A DNA stretch of 64,000 nt from Bacillus cereus G9842 (GCF_000021305.1 NC_011772.1:3386001-3450000), one strand, 5' to 3'; positions 1 to 9,075 are shown, counted from the stretch's first letter. Program-made: numbers and translations. Notes: a model not told the origin generated them from the sequence alone.

Positions 1-1
1 T

Positions 2-712
2 GACAATATAACGATTAGTGGCGAAACAATTGATTACGGTCCTTGTGCATTTATGGACAATTACAATCAAGGAACCGTATTTAGCTCTATTGACACACAA
101 GGTCGTTATGCATATGGAAATCAACCATATATGGCCGCATGGGACCTCGCTCGATTAGCAGAATCTTTAATACCAATTCTGCACGAAGATGAAGAAGAAG
201 CATTAAAGATCGCCCAAGACGAAATTTCGAAATTTAGCGTACAGTATGAAAACCATTGGTTCCTTGGAATGAAAAAGAAATTAGGACTATTTAGTACCGA
301 AGAACAAGATCAACCACTTATTGAGCAACTTTTAAAAATGATGGAGAAATATAAAGCAGATTATACAAATACATTCCGTTCATTAACTCTTGATGCTATT
401 GAAAATACAGCTCTATTTGAAAGTCCTGAATATAAAGATTGGTACAAACTGTGGCAATCTCGATTAAAAAGACAAGAACAATCGAAAGAAAACGCCTACG
501 AAATGATGAAAAATAATAACCCATCAATCATCCCAAGGAACCACCGTGTAGAAGAAGCACTAGAAGCAGCTGTTACAAATGACGACTATAGCGTAATGGA
601 GAAACTTCTTGAAGCTTTATCAAACCCTTATGCGTATTCTACAGATCAAGAAGAATACTGCATTCCGCCTGCACCGACGAATCGCCCTTATCGTACTTTT
701 TGTGGGACTTGA
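2..712 (+). CDS. selO: Protein adenylyltransferase SelO (YdiU/UPF0061), 3' part only
   Basis: The reading frame is open from the window's left edge, so the 5' half of the gene lies outside. The visible ~236 residues begin just before the conserved GPCAFMD motif and continue through the family's [15 protein letters not shown] and WDLARLAE segments, which are diagnostic of SelO pseudokinases. Family members transfer AMP from ATP to Ser/Thr/Tyr of protein substrates and are linked to redox stress; the Bacillus proteins are usually a little under 500 residues, so about half is present. The C-terminus ends with a Cys/Pro-rich tail ([15 protein letters not shown]), also typical. A perfect palindrome follows the stop and may end the transcript. 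Identification is secure; the N-terminal catalytic residues cannot be checked here. Confidence 0.93.
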   Translation, partial: DNITISGETIDYGPCAFMDNYNQGTVFSSIDTQGRYAYGNQPYMAAWDLARLAESLIPILHEDEEEALKIAQDEISKFSVQYENHWFLGMKKKLGLFSTEEQDQPLIEQLLKMMEKYKADYTNTFRSLTLDAIENTALFESPEYKDWYKLWQSRLKRQEQSKENAYEMMKNNNPSIIPRNHRVEEALEAAVTNDDYSVMEKLLEALSNPYAYSTDQEEYCIPPAPTNRPYRTFCGT

Positions 713-776
713 TTAAAAATTTGTTTTTATTTTAACCCAAAATTTATTAAGTTAACTATTAATCACAAACTTAAAA

Positions 777-800
777 GTTGCTTTCAATATTGAAAGCAAC
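777..800. terminator. Perfect 24-nt palindrome after selO
   Basis: GTTGCTTTCAAT is followed directly by its reverse complement ATTGAAAGCAAC. It has no U-tract, so it could be a weak terminator or a protein-binding palindrome. Confidence 0.4.
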
Positions 801-818
801 ACATTTAGTATCCAACCT

Positions 819-856
819 TAAACAAGTCACAAATTATAATTTGTGACTTGTTTAAT
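819..856. terminator. Bidirectional terminator between selO and the rap locus
   Basis: A 17-bp stem (TTAAACAAGTCACAAAT and its complement) with a 4-nt loop and AT-rich flanks lies between convergent genes and probably serves both strands. Confidence 0.7.
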
Positions 857-865
857 TACCCACGT

Positions 866-1055
866 TCAATAGAAGATTTGTTTTGCAGGCATCGTTGTAT
901 CTTCAGAGACAGCATATGGATTTTCATTAGGTTTTATAATTATAAACATTCTACCATATCCACTGTGAGCTAATTTATTGCAAAGACCTTCTACCATAAA
1001 ACCCCATAACTCCAGCTGCTATTCCCATTATAGATAATCCAAGTTTTTTCTTTAT
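866..1055 (-). pseudogene. Degenerate phr-like signal peptide gene downstream of rap
   Basis: Directly after the rap stop, the expected short phr frame can be read: KKKLGLSIMGIAAGVMGF, a basic start plus hydrophobic export segment as in Phr precursors. Its start codon position reads ATA instead of ATG. This ATA shares bases with the rap stop (TAA), so a single G-to-A change could have turned an ATGA overlap into ATAA. The frame hits TAA after ~26 codons at 975. The +1 frame (ATG at 997) carries on with a Phr-like tail containing NKLAHSGYG and stops at 866. The intact Phr at 45099 has a comparable LATHGHYPAP segment. I infer start loss plus a frameshift; use of an ATA start cannot be excluded. 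Confidence 0.5.
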
Positions 1056-2146
1056 TTTAATGCTTCTTTTTCAAATATTCTCTTTTTTATTTCATAACTC
1101 ATAAAAAAATACTTTTCTGCTTTTTCTATATTACCTACCTTATGAAACTCTAATGCCAGACTTTCGGTATATTCGTGAATATACTCCGATAAATTTTTTC
1201 TTTCAAAGTAAGAAAAACCTTCAAGAATAATTTTTTCTATTTTTTCTACCTCTAAATGCTGACAAAATCCCTTTAGAATTAAAAAGTGATATCTATATTC
1301 ATCATTTTTTAATTCCTCACAAACCTTCAATCCACTTTCAATTAATTCCTTCGCTTTTTCTATTTCACCTAATTTATAATATTCTCTTGCCTCTAAAAAG
1401 ATTGCTTTATAATGAGTAGGCATTTTTTTAGAAACCTCAGATAAGTGTCTAATTGCTAAAACTGAAAGATTTTGACTCGCATACAATAAACCTAAATTAT
1501 GTCTGATTCTTAATACTAACATTTCAGCATCATTTTTTTGTAAAATGTTTATTGCTGACGCAATATATTCCTCACCTTTATCATGCTGCTTTAATTCCGA
1601 AAAAGATAATCCTAATATATTTTCGCACAGCGCTATGTTCACTTCATACCCTGCTTGTTTAACAAAGATATCTCTTGCCTTTGAAGCGTATTCAATAGCT
1701 GAATATGCGTAATGCAAGTGGTATTTTAATATAGCAACTCTATAATTAAACTCTGCATATTCAATTTCATCTGAAATATGCTCTAATAACCCTTCAGCTT
1801 TTTCAAAATAGTTGCTAGCTTCACTATAATTAGTAAGAATTGTATAATGAATGGCTTTGAATAAATAATAATAATAATTAGAATATTCATCATTCGGTTT
1901 AGGCAATGCATCTATTTTATCAAAAGCTTTTTTCAAATTACCTAAACCATCTATTAGCACTTTATATCGAAATTCTAACAGATAATAGTGAAATGAAACC
2001 TTTACATCTGATTCGATAATATAAAGCTTTTTATCGATCTCTTCTTTTAATTTTTTTGCTTCACTTATACGTTGAGCTCTAATATCTCGATACCAATCAT
2101 TCAGCATCTTATTAATTAATTCATTGCCAGTGATTTGTATATTCAT
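1052..2146 (-). CDS. Rap-family TPR regulator (aspartate phosphatase/RRNPP type)
   Basis: This 364-residue protein has the Rap architecture: an N-terminal three-helix region with the NELINKMLNDWYRDI motif, then tetratricopeptide repeats to the end (for example YYFEKAEGLLEHI and AIEYASKARDIF). Rap proteins dephosphorylate Spo0F or bind response regulators such as ComA, and are inhibited by imported Phr pentapeptides to heptapeptides. The ATG at 2146 was chosen because AAGAAGGAG lies about 9 nt before it; the longer frame starting at 2176 runs through that site. It resembles the Rap at 43984 throughout. The downstream phr reading frame looks inactivated, so this Rap may act without its own inhibitor peptide. 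Target unknown. Confidence 0.88.
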   Translation of the reverse strand: MNIQITGNELINKMLNDWYRDIRAQRISEAKKLKEEIDKKLYIIESDVKVSFHYYLLEFRYKVLIDGLGNLKKAFDKIDALPKPNDEYSNYYYYLFKAIHYTILTNYSEASNYFEKAEGLLEHISDEIEYAEFNYRVAILKYHLHYAYSAIEYASKARDIFVKQAGYEVNIALCENILGLSFSELKQHDKGEEYIASAINILQKNDAEMLVLRIRHNLGLLYASQNLSVLAIRHLSEVSKKMPTHYKAIFLEAREYYKLGEIEKAKELIESGLKVCEELKNDEYRYHFLILKGFCQHLEVEKIEKIILEGFSYFERKNLSEYIHEYTESLALEFHKVGNIEKAEKYFFMSYEIKKRIFEKEALK

Positions 2147-2229
2147 CAAATCCACTCTCCTTCTTTTAATTATCATAAAAATAACATAATTCGATTATTT
2201 GTATCTATCTATATATATATTTCTCAACA

Positions 2230-2264
2230 ATTGAACAAAATTCATTCACTGAATTTTGTTCAAT
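2230..2264. terminator. Hairpin after the DUF4260 operon
   Basis: A 15-bp perfect inverted repeat (ATTGAACAAAATTCA, 5-nt loop) lies about 40 bp beyond the DUF4260 stop. It probably ends the minus-strand unit that starts at 5035. Confidence 0.55.
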
Positions 2265-2301
2265 ATTTTAATAGACCCGCTGTAAATATGAATACTTTTT
2301 C

Positions 2302-2649
2302 TTATAACCTCTGAATATGAGTATCCTTAAAATCCGTCTCATATTTCAATCCATATCCAAACATTCGATCCATTCCAATATGTGCTGTCCATATTAAGCC
2401 AATCATTATAACGGTATCTATCTTAAAATAGACACCTATTAGAACAATTAATATGGATATGATATATGTGTGACATACATTATATATTTTCGCACCAACG
2501 TGATTATTAATCCCATATGCTAACATTGATAGATCCGGCGCTAAAAGGAATACAAAAAATATAATCCAACTAAACTCATAGATCGAATACATATAAATCG
2601 CGGCTAAAAATACAACCATTCCTTCAAAATGTACAATACGTTTTTGCAT
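2302..2649 (-). CDS. DUF4260 family small membrane protein
   Basis: This protein of 115 residues has about four hydrophobic segments and the conserved C-terminal signature HIGMDRMFGYGLKY...FKDTHIQ that marks DUF4260. The family has no assigned biochemical function. An AGGA site precedes the ATG. It is the last gene of a tight three-gene unit, 12 bp after the BASS transporter gene, so co-expression with that transporter and the FAD-linked dehydrogenase is likely. Nothing in the sequence shows a catalytic site. Confidence 0.8.
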   Translation of the reverse strand: MQKRIVHFEGMVVFLAAIYMYSIYEFSWIIFFVFLLAPDLSMLAYGINNHVGAKIYNVCHTYIISILIVLIGVYFKIDTVIMIGLIWTAHIGMDRMFGYGLKYETDFKDTHIQRL

Positions 2650-2661
2650 TATTTATCATTC

Positions 2662-3639
2662 CTATTTTTCTATATTTATTAATACATTTTCATCGCTAAA
2701 AGTATTCTTTTCATTTTTTGCATTTTTTGACCAGATGGTTGCTAATATTGGCCCTGCAATGTTATGCCATACTGCCGCTAATACACTTGGGAGTGCAGCC
2801 GCCGGTCCAAAATGCGCTGTCGCCAGTGCAACACCTAAACCTGAATTTTGCATTCCTACTTCTATTGAAATAGCCCTTCTTGTCCCTTCGTCTAGTCCAA
2901 GTACGAACGCAGTTATATATCCGAGCAAAAAACCGAAAGCATTATGGAGCATCACCGCAATAAAGATAAGAAGTCCTGAAGAAGTAACGCTACTTACATT
3001 TGCTGAAACAACTGCAGAAACAATTATGATAATTGCTACAACTGATATTAAAGGAATAACAGTCATTCCTTTATTAACGATATGAGGGAAAAACTTTTTC
3101 ACTACTAGTCCTAAAATAATAGGCGCAATAATGACTTGTACGATAGAAAGAAACATGGACATAGCATTTACTGGCATCCATTGCCCTGCAAGTAATAGTA
3201 GAATGAGCGGTGTAGCAATTGGTGCTAGTAACGTTGATACTGAAGTCATTGCAATAGACAACGCTAAGTTCCCTTTTGCTAAATAAACCATAACATTTGA
3301 TGCAGTGCCACCCGGTACTGAACCGAGCAACACTAACCCAGCTGCTAATTCCGCTGGCAGATTCATAACGTAGGCTAGTACGTATGCGACAAGTGGCATA
3401 ATAATAAACTGAGCACATACACCGATAATAACTGCTAATGGTTTTGTAGCTATGATTTTGAAATCAACAGCCTTCAATGTTAATCCCATCCCAAACATGA
3501 CAACCCCAAGTAAAATCGTTATGTAACTAGTTAACCCGAGAAATGGCGCGGGAATGAAATATGCAATAGCTGCAATACAAATAACCCAAAATGCAAAATA
3601 CTTTCCAGCTATATTACTTATCGCTTCTAGTACTTTCAC
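2662..3639 (-). CDS. BASS-family (bile acid:sodium symporter-like) transporter
   Basis: The protein has 325 residues with about ten hydrophobic helices. The segments GMGLTLKAVDF, LLGSVPGGTASNVMVYLAKGNLALS and EVGMQNSGLGVALA match the bile acid:Na+ symporter family, including the two conserved broken-helix regions where sodium binds. Bacterial members move organic acids or pantoate-like compounds; the substrate here is not evident. The start is GTG with AGGGG 8 nt upstream, inside the end of the dehydrogenase gene (4-bp gap). The pairing suggests that the transported acid could be oxidised by that dehydrogenase; this is inference from operon structure. Confidence 0.9.
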   Translation of the reverse strand: MKVLEAISNIAGKYFAFWVICIAAIAYFIPAPFLGLTSYITILLGVVMFGMGLTLKAVDFKIIATKPLAVIIGVCAQFIIMPLVAYVLAYVMNLPAELAAGLVLLGSVPGGTASNVMVYLAKGNLALSIAMTSVSTLLAPIATPLILLLLAGQWMPVNAMSMFLSIVQVIIAPIILGLVVKKFFPHIVNKGMTVIPLISVVAIIIIVSAVVSANVSSVTSSGLLIFIAVMLHNAFGFLLGYITAFVLGLDEGTRRAISIEVGMQNSGLGVALATAHFGPAAALPSVLAAVWHNIAGPILATIWSKNAKNEKNTFSDENVLINIEK

Positions 3640-3643
3640 CCGA

Positions 3644-5035
3644 TCAGCCCCTATCTTTTAATTGAAACACCTTATTCGGATTCAAAATATTTTGCGGATC
3701 AAGAGCTTTCTTTATTTTCTCCATTACACATAATGCCGCCCCATGTTCTTCTTCTTGATACTTTCGTTTTCCGATTCCAACGCCATGTTCTCCTGTACAT
3801 GTTCCTCCTCGTTTAAGAGCATACAGAACGATACTTTCGTTTATTTCGTCTGCCTTCTTTACTTCCTCTTTATCATTTGTGTCAATCATTAAGAGTACAT
3901 GGAAATTCCCATCTCCAACATGACCTAGAATACCGCCAATAAGCCCTACTTTATCTAATACCTCTTTCGCATGTTGAATCGCGCCAGCTAATTCCGAAAT
4001 TGGCACACATACGTCTGTACTCATTAGCTTTTTACCAGGATAACTATGCACGTAAGAGTACGCTAAGTTATGCCTTGCATCCCACAGTTTATTTCTTGCT
4101 GCTGTTTCCGTCTCAAACGCAATTTCTTTACATTTATGATCAAGAACGATTTCTTTTGTAAATTCAATATCTTGCTTTAACCCTGCTTCATTGCCGTGAA
4201 ACTCTAAAAATAGTGTCGGTTCTTCTCTGTAACTTGTTTCATTGTAATGATTTACTTGTTTCATAGATAATTCATCAACGAGTTCAATTCTCGCGATTGG
4301 AATACCTGCTTGTAATATGTTAATTACAGCTTCTACTGCATCATTTATAGTTGGAAACGATGCCCTCGCAGCCATAACATGTTCTGGTATACCGTATACT
4401 TTTAAAGTTAACTCCGTGAAACATCCAAGTGTTCCTTCTGATCCTACGAAAATACCATTTAAATGATAACCTGATGATGACTTCGCCGCTAAATTCCCGG
4501 TATGTATTACCCCTCCATCCGCAAGAACGACTTCTAAATCTCGAACTTGATCACGCATTACACCATACTTTACTGCTGTCGTTCCGCTCGCGTTTGTAGC
4601 AGCCATTCCTCCTAACGTTGCATCAGCTCCTGGGTCTACACTAAAAAATAATCCATACTTTTTCAATTCTTTATTAAGCTGAGAGCGCGTCACCCCTGGC
4701 TGTACTCTCACAAGAAAATCCTTTTCTCTTATTTCAAGTATTTTGTTCATAAGAGAAAAGTCCATTGTAATTCCTTTTTCGTAAGGAATTACATGTCCCT
4801 CTAAACTGGACCCTACTCCAAATGGAACGACAGCTGTTCCGTGCTGAATCGCTATTTTCATTATCGCGCTAACTTCTTCGGTCGTTTTTGGAAAAACAAC
4901 TACATCAGGTAAACTACTAGTATGATAAGATTCATCTTTACTATGTAACTCTCGTACTGTCATATTTATTACTACTCGATCTTCAGGAAGTATGCCTTTT
5001 AATTCATTTACTACATGTTCAATTGTTATTTCCAT
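3644..5035 (-). CDS. FAD-binding oxidoreductase, D-lactate/glycolate dehydrogenase type (GlcD/DLD)
   Basis: The 463-residue protein has the vanillyl-alcohol-oxidase-type FAD fold at the N-terminus (PFGVGSSLEGHVIP, VRVQPGVT, DPGADATLGGMAATNASGTTAVKYG) and the FAD-oxidase C-terminal domain (LGHVGDGNFHV, CTGEHGVGIGKRKY). These features define the GlcD/D-lactate dehydrogenase family, which oxidises 2-hydroxy acids and passes electrons to quinones or other carriers. There is no separate GlcE or GlcF gene, so it is more like a stand-alone D-lactate dehydrogenase than a glycolate oxidase subunit. The start is the ATG at 5035: AAAGGAG lies 8 nt upstream, whereas a TTG 6 nt earlier sits almost on that site. 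It is the first gene of the operon with the BASS transporter. Confidence 0.88.
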   Translation of the reverse strand: MEITIEHVVNELKGILPEDRVVINMTVRELHSKDESYHTSSLPDVVVFPKTTEEVSAIMKIAIQHGTAVVPFGVGSSLEGHVIPYEKGITMDFSLMNKILEIREKDFLVRVQPGVTRSQLNKELKKYGLFFSVDPGADATLGGMAATNASGTTAVKYGVMRDQVRDLEVVLADGGVIHTGNLAAKSSSGYHLNGIFVGSEGTLGCFTELTLKVYGIPEHVMAARASFPTINDAVEAVINILQAGIPIARIELVDELSMKQVNHYNETSYREEPTLFLEFHGNEAGLKQDIEFTKEIVLDHKCKEIAFETETAARNKLWDARHNLAYSYVHSYPGKKLMSTDVCVPISELAGAIQHAKEVLDKVGLIGGILGHVGDGNFHVLLMIDTNDKEEVKKADEINESIVLYALKRGGTCTGEHGVGIGKRKYQEEEHGAALCVMEKIKKALDPQNILNPNKVFQLKDRG

Positions 5036-5127
5036 AATCAACTCTCCTTTTTAATTTTAAAACAAGTATACCATCTTTATACAAAATAATTAGAAAAATA
5101 AGATTATTAAACCTGAACATACAAAAA

Positions 5128-5160
5128 AGAACCTGCAGCACACGCTACAAGTTCTTTTTC
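5128..5160 (-). terminator. Terminator-like hairpin between the DUF2871 gene and the dehydrogenase operon
   Basis: AGAAC...GTTCT arms are extended by an imperfect TGCAGC/GCTACA stem and flanked by A- and T-runs on both sides, 2 bp beyond the DUF2871 stop. Confidence 0.6.
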
Positions 5161-5161
5161 A

Positions 5162-5560
5162 CTACATTTTAAACGATTTCTTTATTAACAACATAAACCA
5201 AATTAAAGTAACTGCCATCAACGAATGAGAAAATCCTACAATATAAGTTAACCCTTTAAAGTCAGCTCCATTTAACTGAAGAAGCCCTCTCGCTGCTAGC
5301 GAACCTAACATTAATGTTAATGCAATGTTATGTAAAACAAACCACTTATTAAACCCTTGCACTTCATGAAACGCGAATACTTTTGCTAATCCTAAAGCAA
5401 TTAAAAAGAAGAAAAAGCCAAGTACAAGTGTATGTGTATGCAAAAGATTTAACAAAGTAGATCCTAAAATCCCTTTATACTTACCATACTCCCTAGCGAA
5501 AATCCCTGATAATAAACCGATAATCAAATACGTAAACGATGCATTATATAATTTCTTCAT
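5162..5560 (-). CDS. DUF2871 family integral membrane protein
   Basis: This 132-residue protein has four predicted membrane helices. Conserved histidines lie in LLHTHTLVLGFFFFL, FVLHNIALTLML and GFSHSLMAVTLIWF, a pattern seen in DUF2871 proteins, which resemble small haem-copper-oxidase-subunit-like membrane proteins but have no assigned role. The ATG at 5560 is preceded by AAGGAGGT with good spacing, so the longer frame to 5596 was rejected. It appears monocistronic, with a terminator on its 3' side. Confidence 0.8.
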   Translation of the reverse strand: MKKLYNASFTYLIIGLLSGIFAREYGKYKGILGSTLLNLLHTHTLVLGFFFFLIALGLAKVFAFHEVQGFNKWFVLHNIALTLMLGSLAARGLLQLNGADFKGLTYIVGFSHSLMAVTLIWFMLLIKKSFKM

Positions 5561-5815
5561 TATGTACCTCCTTGAGTAGAATGTGTAGTGTGTCATATTT
5601 AGTAATAATGATAGTTATATAGTAAAAACTCCTAGTCACCTAGGAGTCATTGTATAAGCACCTCACTCTTTACAATCAATCCTAATTATAAAATATCTCT
5701 CTATACAAAACAAACGAACTTTATGTGAACAAACAAAGCCCCATTAAAATATGTTGCACTTTTGTTTTACACAATCCATACTAATTGTTATAACTTTTTA
5801 AAGGTGGTGTAATCA

Positions 5816-6319
5816 TTGATAGTTCTTAAAACAGAACGTCTTAACCTTCGTTGGTTTGATATAAAAGACGCTCCTTTTATTCTTGAGTTAGTAAACGATC
5901 CTGCATGGATTCAGTTTATCGGTGACAAAGGAGTTAGAAACTTAGAAGATGCAAAAAATTATATTGTAAACGGTCCCATCGATATGTATAACAAACTCGG
6001 ATTTGGCCTTTACTTAGTAGAACGAAAAGAAGATCTCACTCCACTTGGTATGTGTGGCCTTATTAAAAGAGATTCATTAGAAGACGTTGATATCGGATTT
6101 GCCTTTTTAGAAACATTCCGTTCAAAAGGATATGGCTACGAGTCAGCTTCTGCAATAATCGAATACGGTGTACAAAAGCTCGGCATGAATCGAATTGTAG
6201 CAATTACTTCTATAGATAACATCGCCTCAGGAAAGCTTTTAGAAAAAGTAGGATTACGATTTGAGAGGATTATTTCAGGGTCTGGAGAAGATTTAAAATT
6301 ATTTGGGTATAACGCATAG
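5816..6319 (+). CDS. GNAT acetyltransferase, RimJ/RimL type
   Basis: The 167-residue protein opens with TERLNLRWFDIKDAPFILELVNDPAW, the usual beginning of RimJ/RimL-like GNAT enzymes. The acetyl-CoA binding region is RSKGYGYESASAIIEYG, followed by ITSIDNIASGKLLEKVGLRFE. Such enzymes acetylate an amino group on a protein or small molecule; the substrate is unknown. The start is TTG, with AAGGTGG 8 nt upstream. It is a single gene with a strong terminator 4 bp after the stop. Confidence 0.85.
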   Translation: MIVLKTERLNLRWFDIKDAPFILELVNDPAWIQFIGDKGVRNLEDAKNYIVNGPIDMYNKLGFGLYLVERKEDLTPLGMCGLIKRDSLEDVDIGFAFLETFRSKGYGYESASAIIEYGVQKLGMNRIVAITSIDNIASGKLLEKVGLRFERIISGSGEDLKLFGYNA

Positions 6320-6323
6320 TAAA

Positions 6324-6354
6324 GAAGGTCGCCGTGAATGGCGACCTTCTTTAC
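6324..6354 (+). terminator. Rho-independent terminator of the GNAT gene
   Basis: GAAGGTCGCC, a 6-nt loop and GGCGACCTTC are followed by a short T-rich tail. It is also placed to end the convergent cstB-like transcript. Confidence 0.85.
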
Positions 6355-6372
6355 TATTGTAATAATATTTTC

Positions 6373-7809
6373 CTACACATTGAGATTGCTTGTTGTATAA
6401 GGAAGCCTTTCTTTTTTCCATGCAAGAAATCCTCCCTTTAGATTCACCACTTCCTTTATACCAGCTCTTTGTAAAATACTAGCTGCTATAGCAGAGCGCA
6501 ATCCGGTTCGACATTGTAAAACGATTGGGCAATCTTTTGGTATGCAATCTAGCTGCTTAAATAGATTTCCTAAAGGGATATGTATTGCATCATAAAGATG
6601 TCCTTCCTCCCACTCTTTTTTACTACGCACGTCGATTACCTTAACACTTCCATCTTTTATATGCGGATATAATTCAATTGATGTTTTTTCTTTATAACTT
6701 TCAAATCTATCAAGTCTTTTTATAACTTGTAAGGGTGCAAAAGCAATACTATTATCTAACCCAATAGATTCAAAGTCTCTAATAACCTCCTCCACTCTAA
6801 CCTTTTCCTCATCTAGAATGATTAAAGTTTCTGTTTTATAATCTAGTAACCATCCACACCAGGTTGTGAAGGAATTGTTATACGGTATGTTAATTGATTT
6901 CTCGATGTGACCAGAAGCAAAACTCTCTACATCCCTTATATCAACTATTTGCTGAACGTTTCTCATAGCTTCTTGAAGTTTTTCTATTGTATTAATAGTA
7001 GTAACTTCTCTTTTCTTACGAATTGGAGGACCATACTTATTTAAATTCTTCATTAAAGAAAAATACCTTGGAGGCTCTGGCTGCCCCGTCAATAAAGTCG
7101 ATACAAAATCACTTTCTTCATTACACTGAAATGCCCAATTGAACATCTTTTCATAACCTAAAGTAGAAGTTGGAATTGCTCCTAATGCTTTTCCACATGC
7201 GCTTCCTGCACCATGTGATGGCCATATTTGCAAATAATCAGGGAGTGTTTTTATTTTTTGTATCGAATCAAATAATTGTTTTGCTCCTATTTTTGCGGTA
7301 TCTTTCATACCTACAGCGGTTTCTAGTAAATCGGGTCTTCCTATATCTCCTACAAATATAAAATCACCTGTGAATATTCCTATTGGCTTATCATTCGTAT
7401 AGTTATTTTGACTTGTATCAGTTACTAAAAAAGAAATGCTTTCAGGTGTATGCCCTGGTGTGTGAATTACATTAAATTTTATATGACCTACTTTAAACTC
7501 TGTCCCCTCTCTAACCAAATTATATCGACCTTCGTTAAGATATTGATATTTCCAATCACAATCACCTTCATCAGATACATATAAATTGGTATGATAAAGA
7601 GTAGAAAGTTCTCTAGACCCAGAAAGAAAATCTGCATGAATGTGAGTTTCAGCCGCAGCAATTACTTCCATCCCCTCTTTCTTAGCAAAGTCTATATATT
7701 GTTCTATATAGCGACCTGGATCAATCACAATTGCTACGCCTTCCTTCTGACAACCAACTAAATAAGAAGCATGTGCTAATTTTTCATCATAAAAATATTT
7801 TAAAAGCAT
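6373..7809 (-). CDS. cstB: CstB-like persulfide dioxygenase with two rhodanese-type domains
   Basis: The 478-residue protein starts with an ETHE1-like metallo-beta-lactamase domain (about 1-240): THIHAD (His56, His58, Asp60), HTPGHTPES and TGDFIFVGDIGRPDL supply iron ligands. A middle rhodanese-like domain (about 265-360) and a C-terminal rhodanese (about 375-470) follow; the latter holds the active loop CRTGLR. This order is that of CstB from Staphylococcus aureus, which oxidises low-molecular-weight persulfides and yields thiosulfate. It lies 66 bp after sqr, so the two form a sulfide detoxification route from sulfide via quinone-linked oxidation to persulfide and thiosulfate. The ATG at 7809 has GGAGG 8 nt upstream; the longer frame begins inside that site. 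No CstR-type repressor gene is adjacent. Confidence 0.85.
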   Translation of the reverse strand: MLLKYFYDEKLAHASYLVGCQKEGVAIVIDPGRYIEQYIDFAKKEGMEVIAAAETHIHADFLSGSRELSTLYHTNLYVSDEGDCDWKYQYLNEGRYNLVREGTEFKVGHIKFNVIHTPGHTPESISFLVTDTSQNNYTNDKPIGIFTGDFIFVGDIGRPDLLETAVGMKDTAKIGAKQLFDSIQKIKTLPDYLQIWPSHGAGSACGKALGAIPTSTLGYEKMFNWAFQCNEESDFVSTLLTGQPEPPRYFSLMKNLNKYGPPIRKKREVTTINTIEKLQEAMRNVQQIVDIRDVESFASGHIEKSINIPYNNSFTTWCGWLLDYKTETLIILDEEKVRVEEVIRDFESIGLDNSIAFAPLQVIKRLDRFESYKEKTSIELYPHIKDGSVKVIDVRSKKEWEEGHLYDAIHIPLGNLFKQLDCIPKDCPIVLQCRTGLRSAIAASILQRAGIKEVVNLKGGFLAWKKERLPYTTSNLNV

Positions 7810-7875
7810 AGCTATTCCCTCCAAATAGTTAATTCAAAATGCTTTTCAATTTTTATAACCGCTTTCTCTCTTCCC

Positions 7876-9075
7876 TTATAGGATTCCTTTCAACATAAAG
7901 TTCCAATACATATATGGCAACATATATCTTTTAAGTAAAAACATACTATACCGTTCTTTCGCTTGATTGAACGGAAACGTTTCTTGAGGCTCATGTTCGT
8001 AGTTGAATTCAGCAAGTATAAGACTTTTATATCCTGTAATAATCGGACAAGATGTATACCCATCATATTTAGCCTGCAAATCTCTTCCGTTTAGTACGTC
8101 CATAATATTTTGTTTTAAGATCGGTATTTGTTTTCGAATTGCCGCTCCAGTTTTAGAGGTGGGTAAATTGGTACAATCTCCAAGTCCGAAAATATTCTTA
8201 TACTGTACATGTTGCAAAGTATAAGGGCTTATATCTATCCAACCCTGATGATCACTTATCTCGCTCTCTTTAAGAAAATTAGGTGGCCCCATAGGTGGAA
8301 CAACATGAATCATACTATACGGTACTGTTTCTCTTTTCAGTGTTTGCGTATCTTCAAAAATTGCTTCTTTCTTCTCCGCGATAATTTCTACTAAGTTTTT
8401 ATTATAATTTGTTATTATTTGCTTTCTTTCTAGTACTTGTTCTAATGTATTAGCATAACGTGGAACCTGAAATATGTTAGCGTTCGCAGTATAAAACATT
8501 ACTTCACTTTTGTTCCTTACACCGCTATTACAAAAATACTCTTCTGCCAAATACATAATCTTTTGTGGAGCACCACCGCATTTAATAGGAGTATTAGGGT
8601 GGGTAAAAACCGCATTTCCTCCTTTAAATTTTTCAATTTCTCTCCAAGTAGAATCAACATATGTATAAGAGTAATTGCTACAAACCCCATTAGTCCCAAT
8701 AGACTCCTTCAAGCCTTTAATACCATCCCAATTTATTTGTATACCGGCTGCTACAATAAGAATTTCATACTCAAGCAGCAGTCCATCATCTAAAAGTAGC
8801 TTATTTTCTTCCGGAAACAACTTAACAACCCTTTTAGGAATCCAAGTTGCCCCTTTTGGAATAAGCACTTCTTGATCACGCATCGTACTTTCCTTTGAAA
8901 CAATTCCTCCCCCCACTAAACTCCATAGTGGCTGAAAATAATGTTTTTTTGACGGATCAATAATCGCTATACTTTCTTTCAATAGGGGGATATTTCTTAA
9001 TAAATGTGCAGTAGAAGATAGTCCTGCAGTCCCAGCACCAACGACAATAATTTTATAACTATCTCTGGTCTTCAT
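7876..9075 (-). CDS. sqr: Sulfide:quinone oxidoreductase
   Basis: The 399-residue flavoprotein has an N-terminal FAD-binding motif VVGAGTAGLSSTAHLL, HYFQPLWSLVGGG near the flavin, and GLGDCTNLPTSKTGAAIRKQ at the second dinucleotide region. The two redox-active cysteines expected for SQR are at PIKCGGAPQKIMYL and YTSCPIITGYKSLILAEFNY, matching the SQRDL-like (mitochondrial-type) subgroup. It oxidises sulfide to a persulfide and reduces membrane quinone; the hydrophobic C-terminus (MLPYMYWNFMLKGIL) fits a peripheral membrane protein. The ATG is preceded by AGGAAGAGG. It is first in the operon with the CstB-like gene. Confidence 0.92.
   Translation of the reverse strand: MKTRDSYKIIVVGAGTAGLSSTAHLLRNIPLLKESIAIIDPSKKHYFQPLWSLVGGGIVSKESTMRDQEVLIPKGATWIPKRVVKLFPEENKLLLDDGLLLEYEILIVAAGIQINWDGIKGLKESIGTNGVCSNYSYTYVDSTWREIEKFKGGNAVFTHPNTPIKCGGAPQKIMYLAEEYFCNSGVRNKSEVMFYTANANIFQVPRYANTLEQVLERKQIITNYNKNLVEIIAEKKEAIFEDTQTLKRETVPYSMIHVVPPMGPPNFLKESEISDHQGWIDISPYTLQHVQYKNIFGLGDCTNLPTSKTGAAIRKQIPILKQNIMDVLNGRDLQAKYDGYTSCPIITGYKSLILAEFNYEHEPQETFPFNQAKERYSMFLLKRYMLPYMYWNFMLKGIL

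Noticed and set aside
2735..5033. Opposite-strand frames inside the transporter and dehydrogenase genes (for example 2735-3085 and 3074-3418)
   Set aside because: They lie wholly within well-supported genes, lack ribosome sites and have improbable composition.
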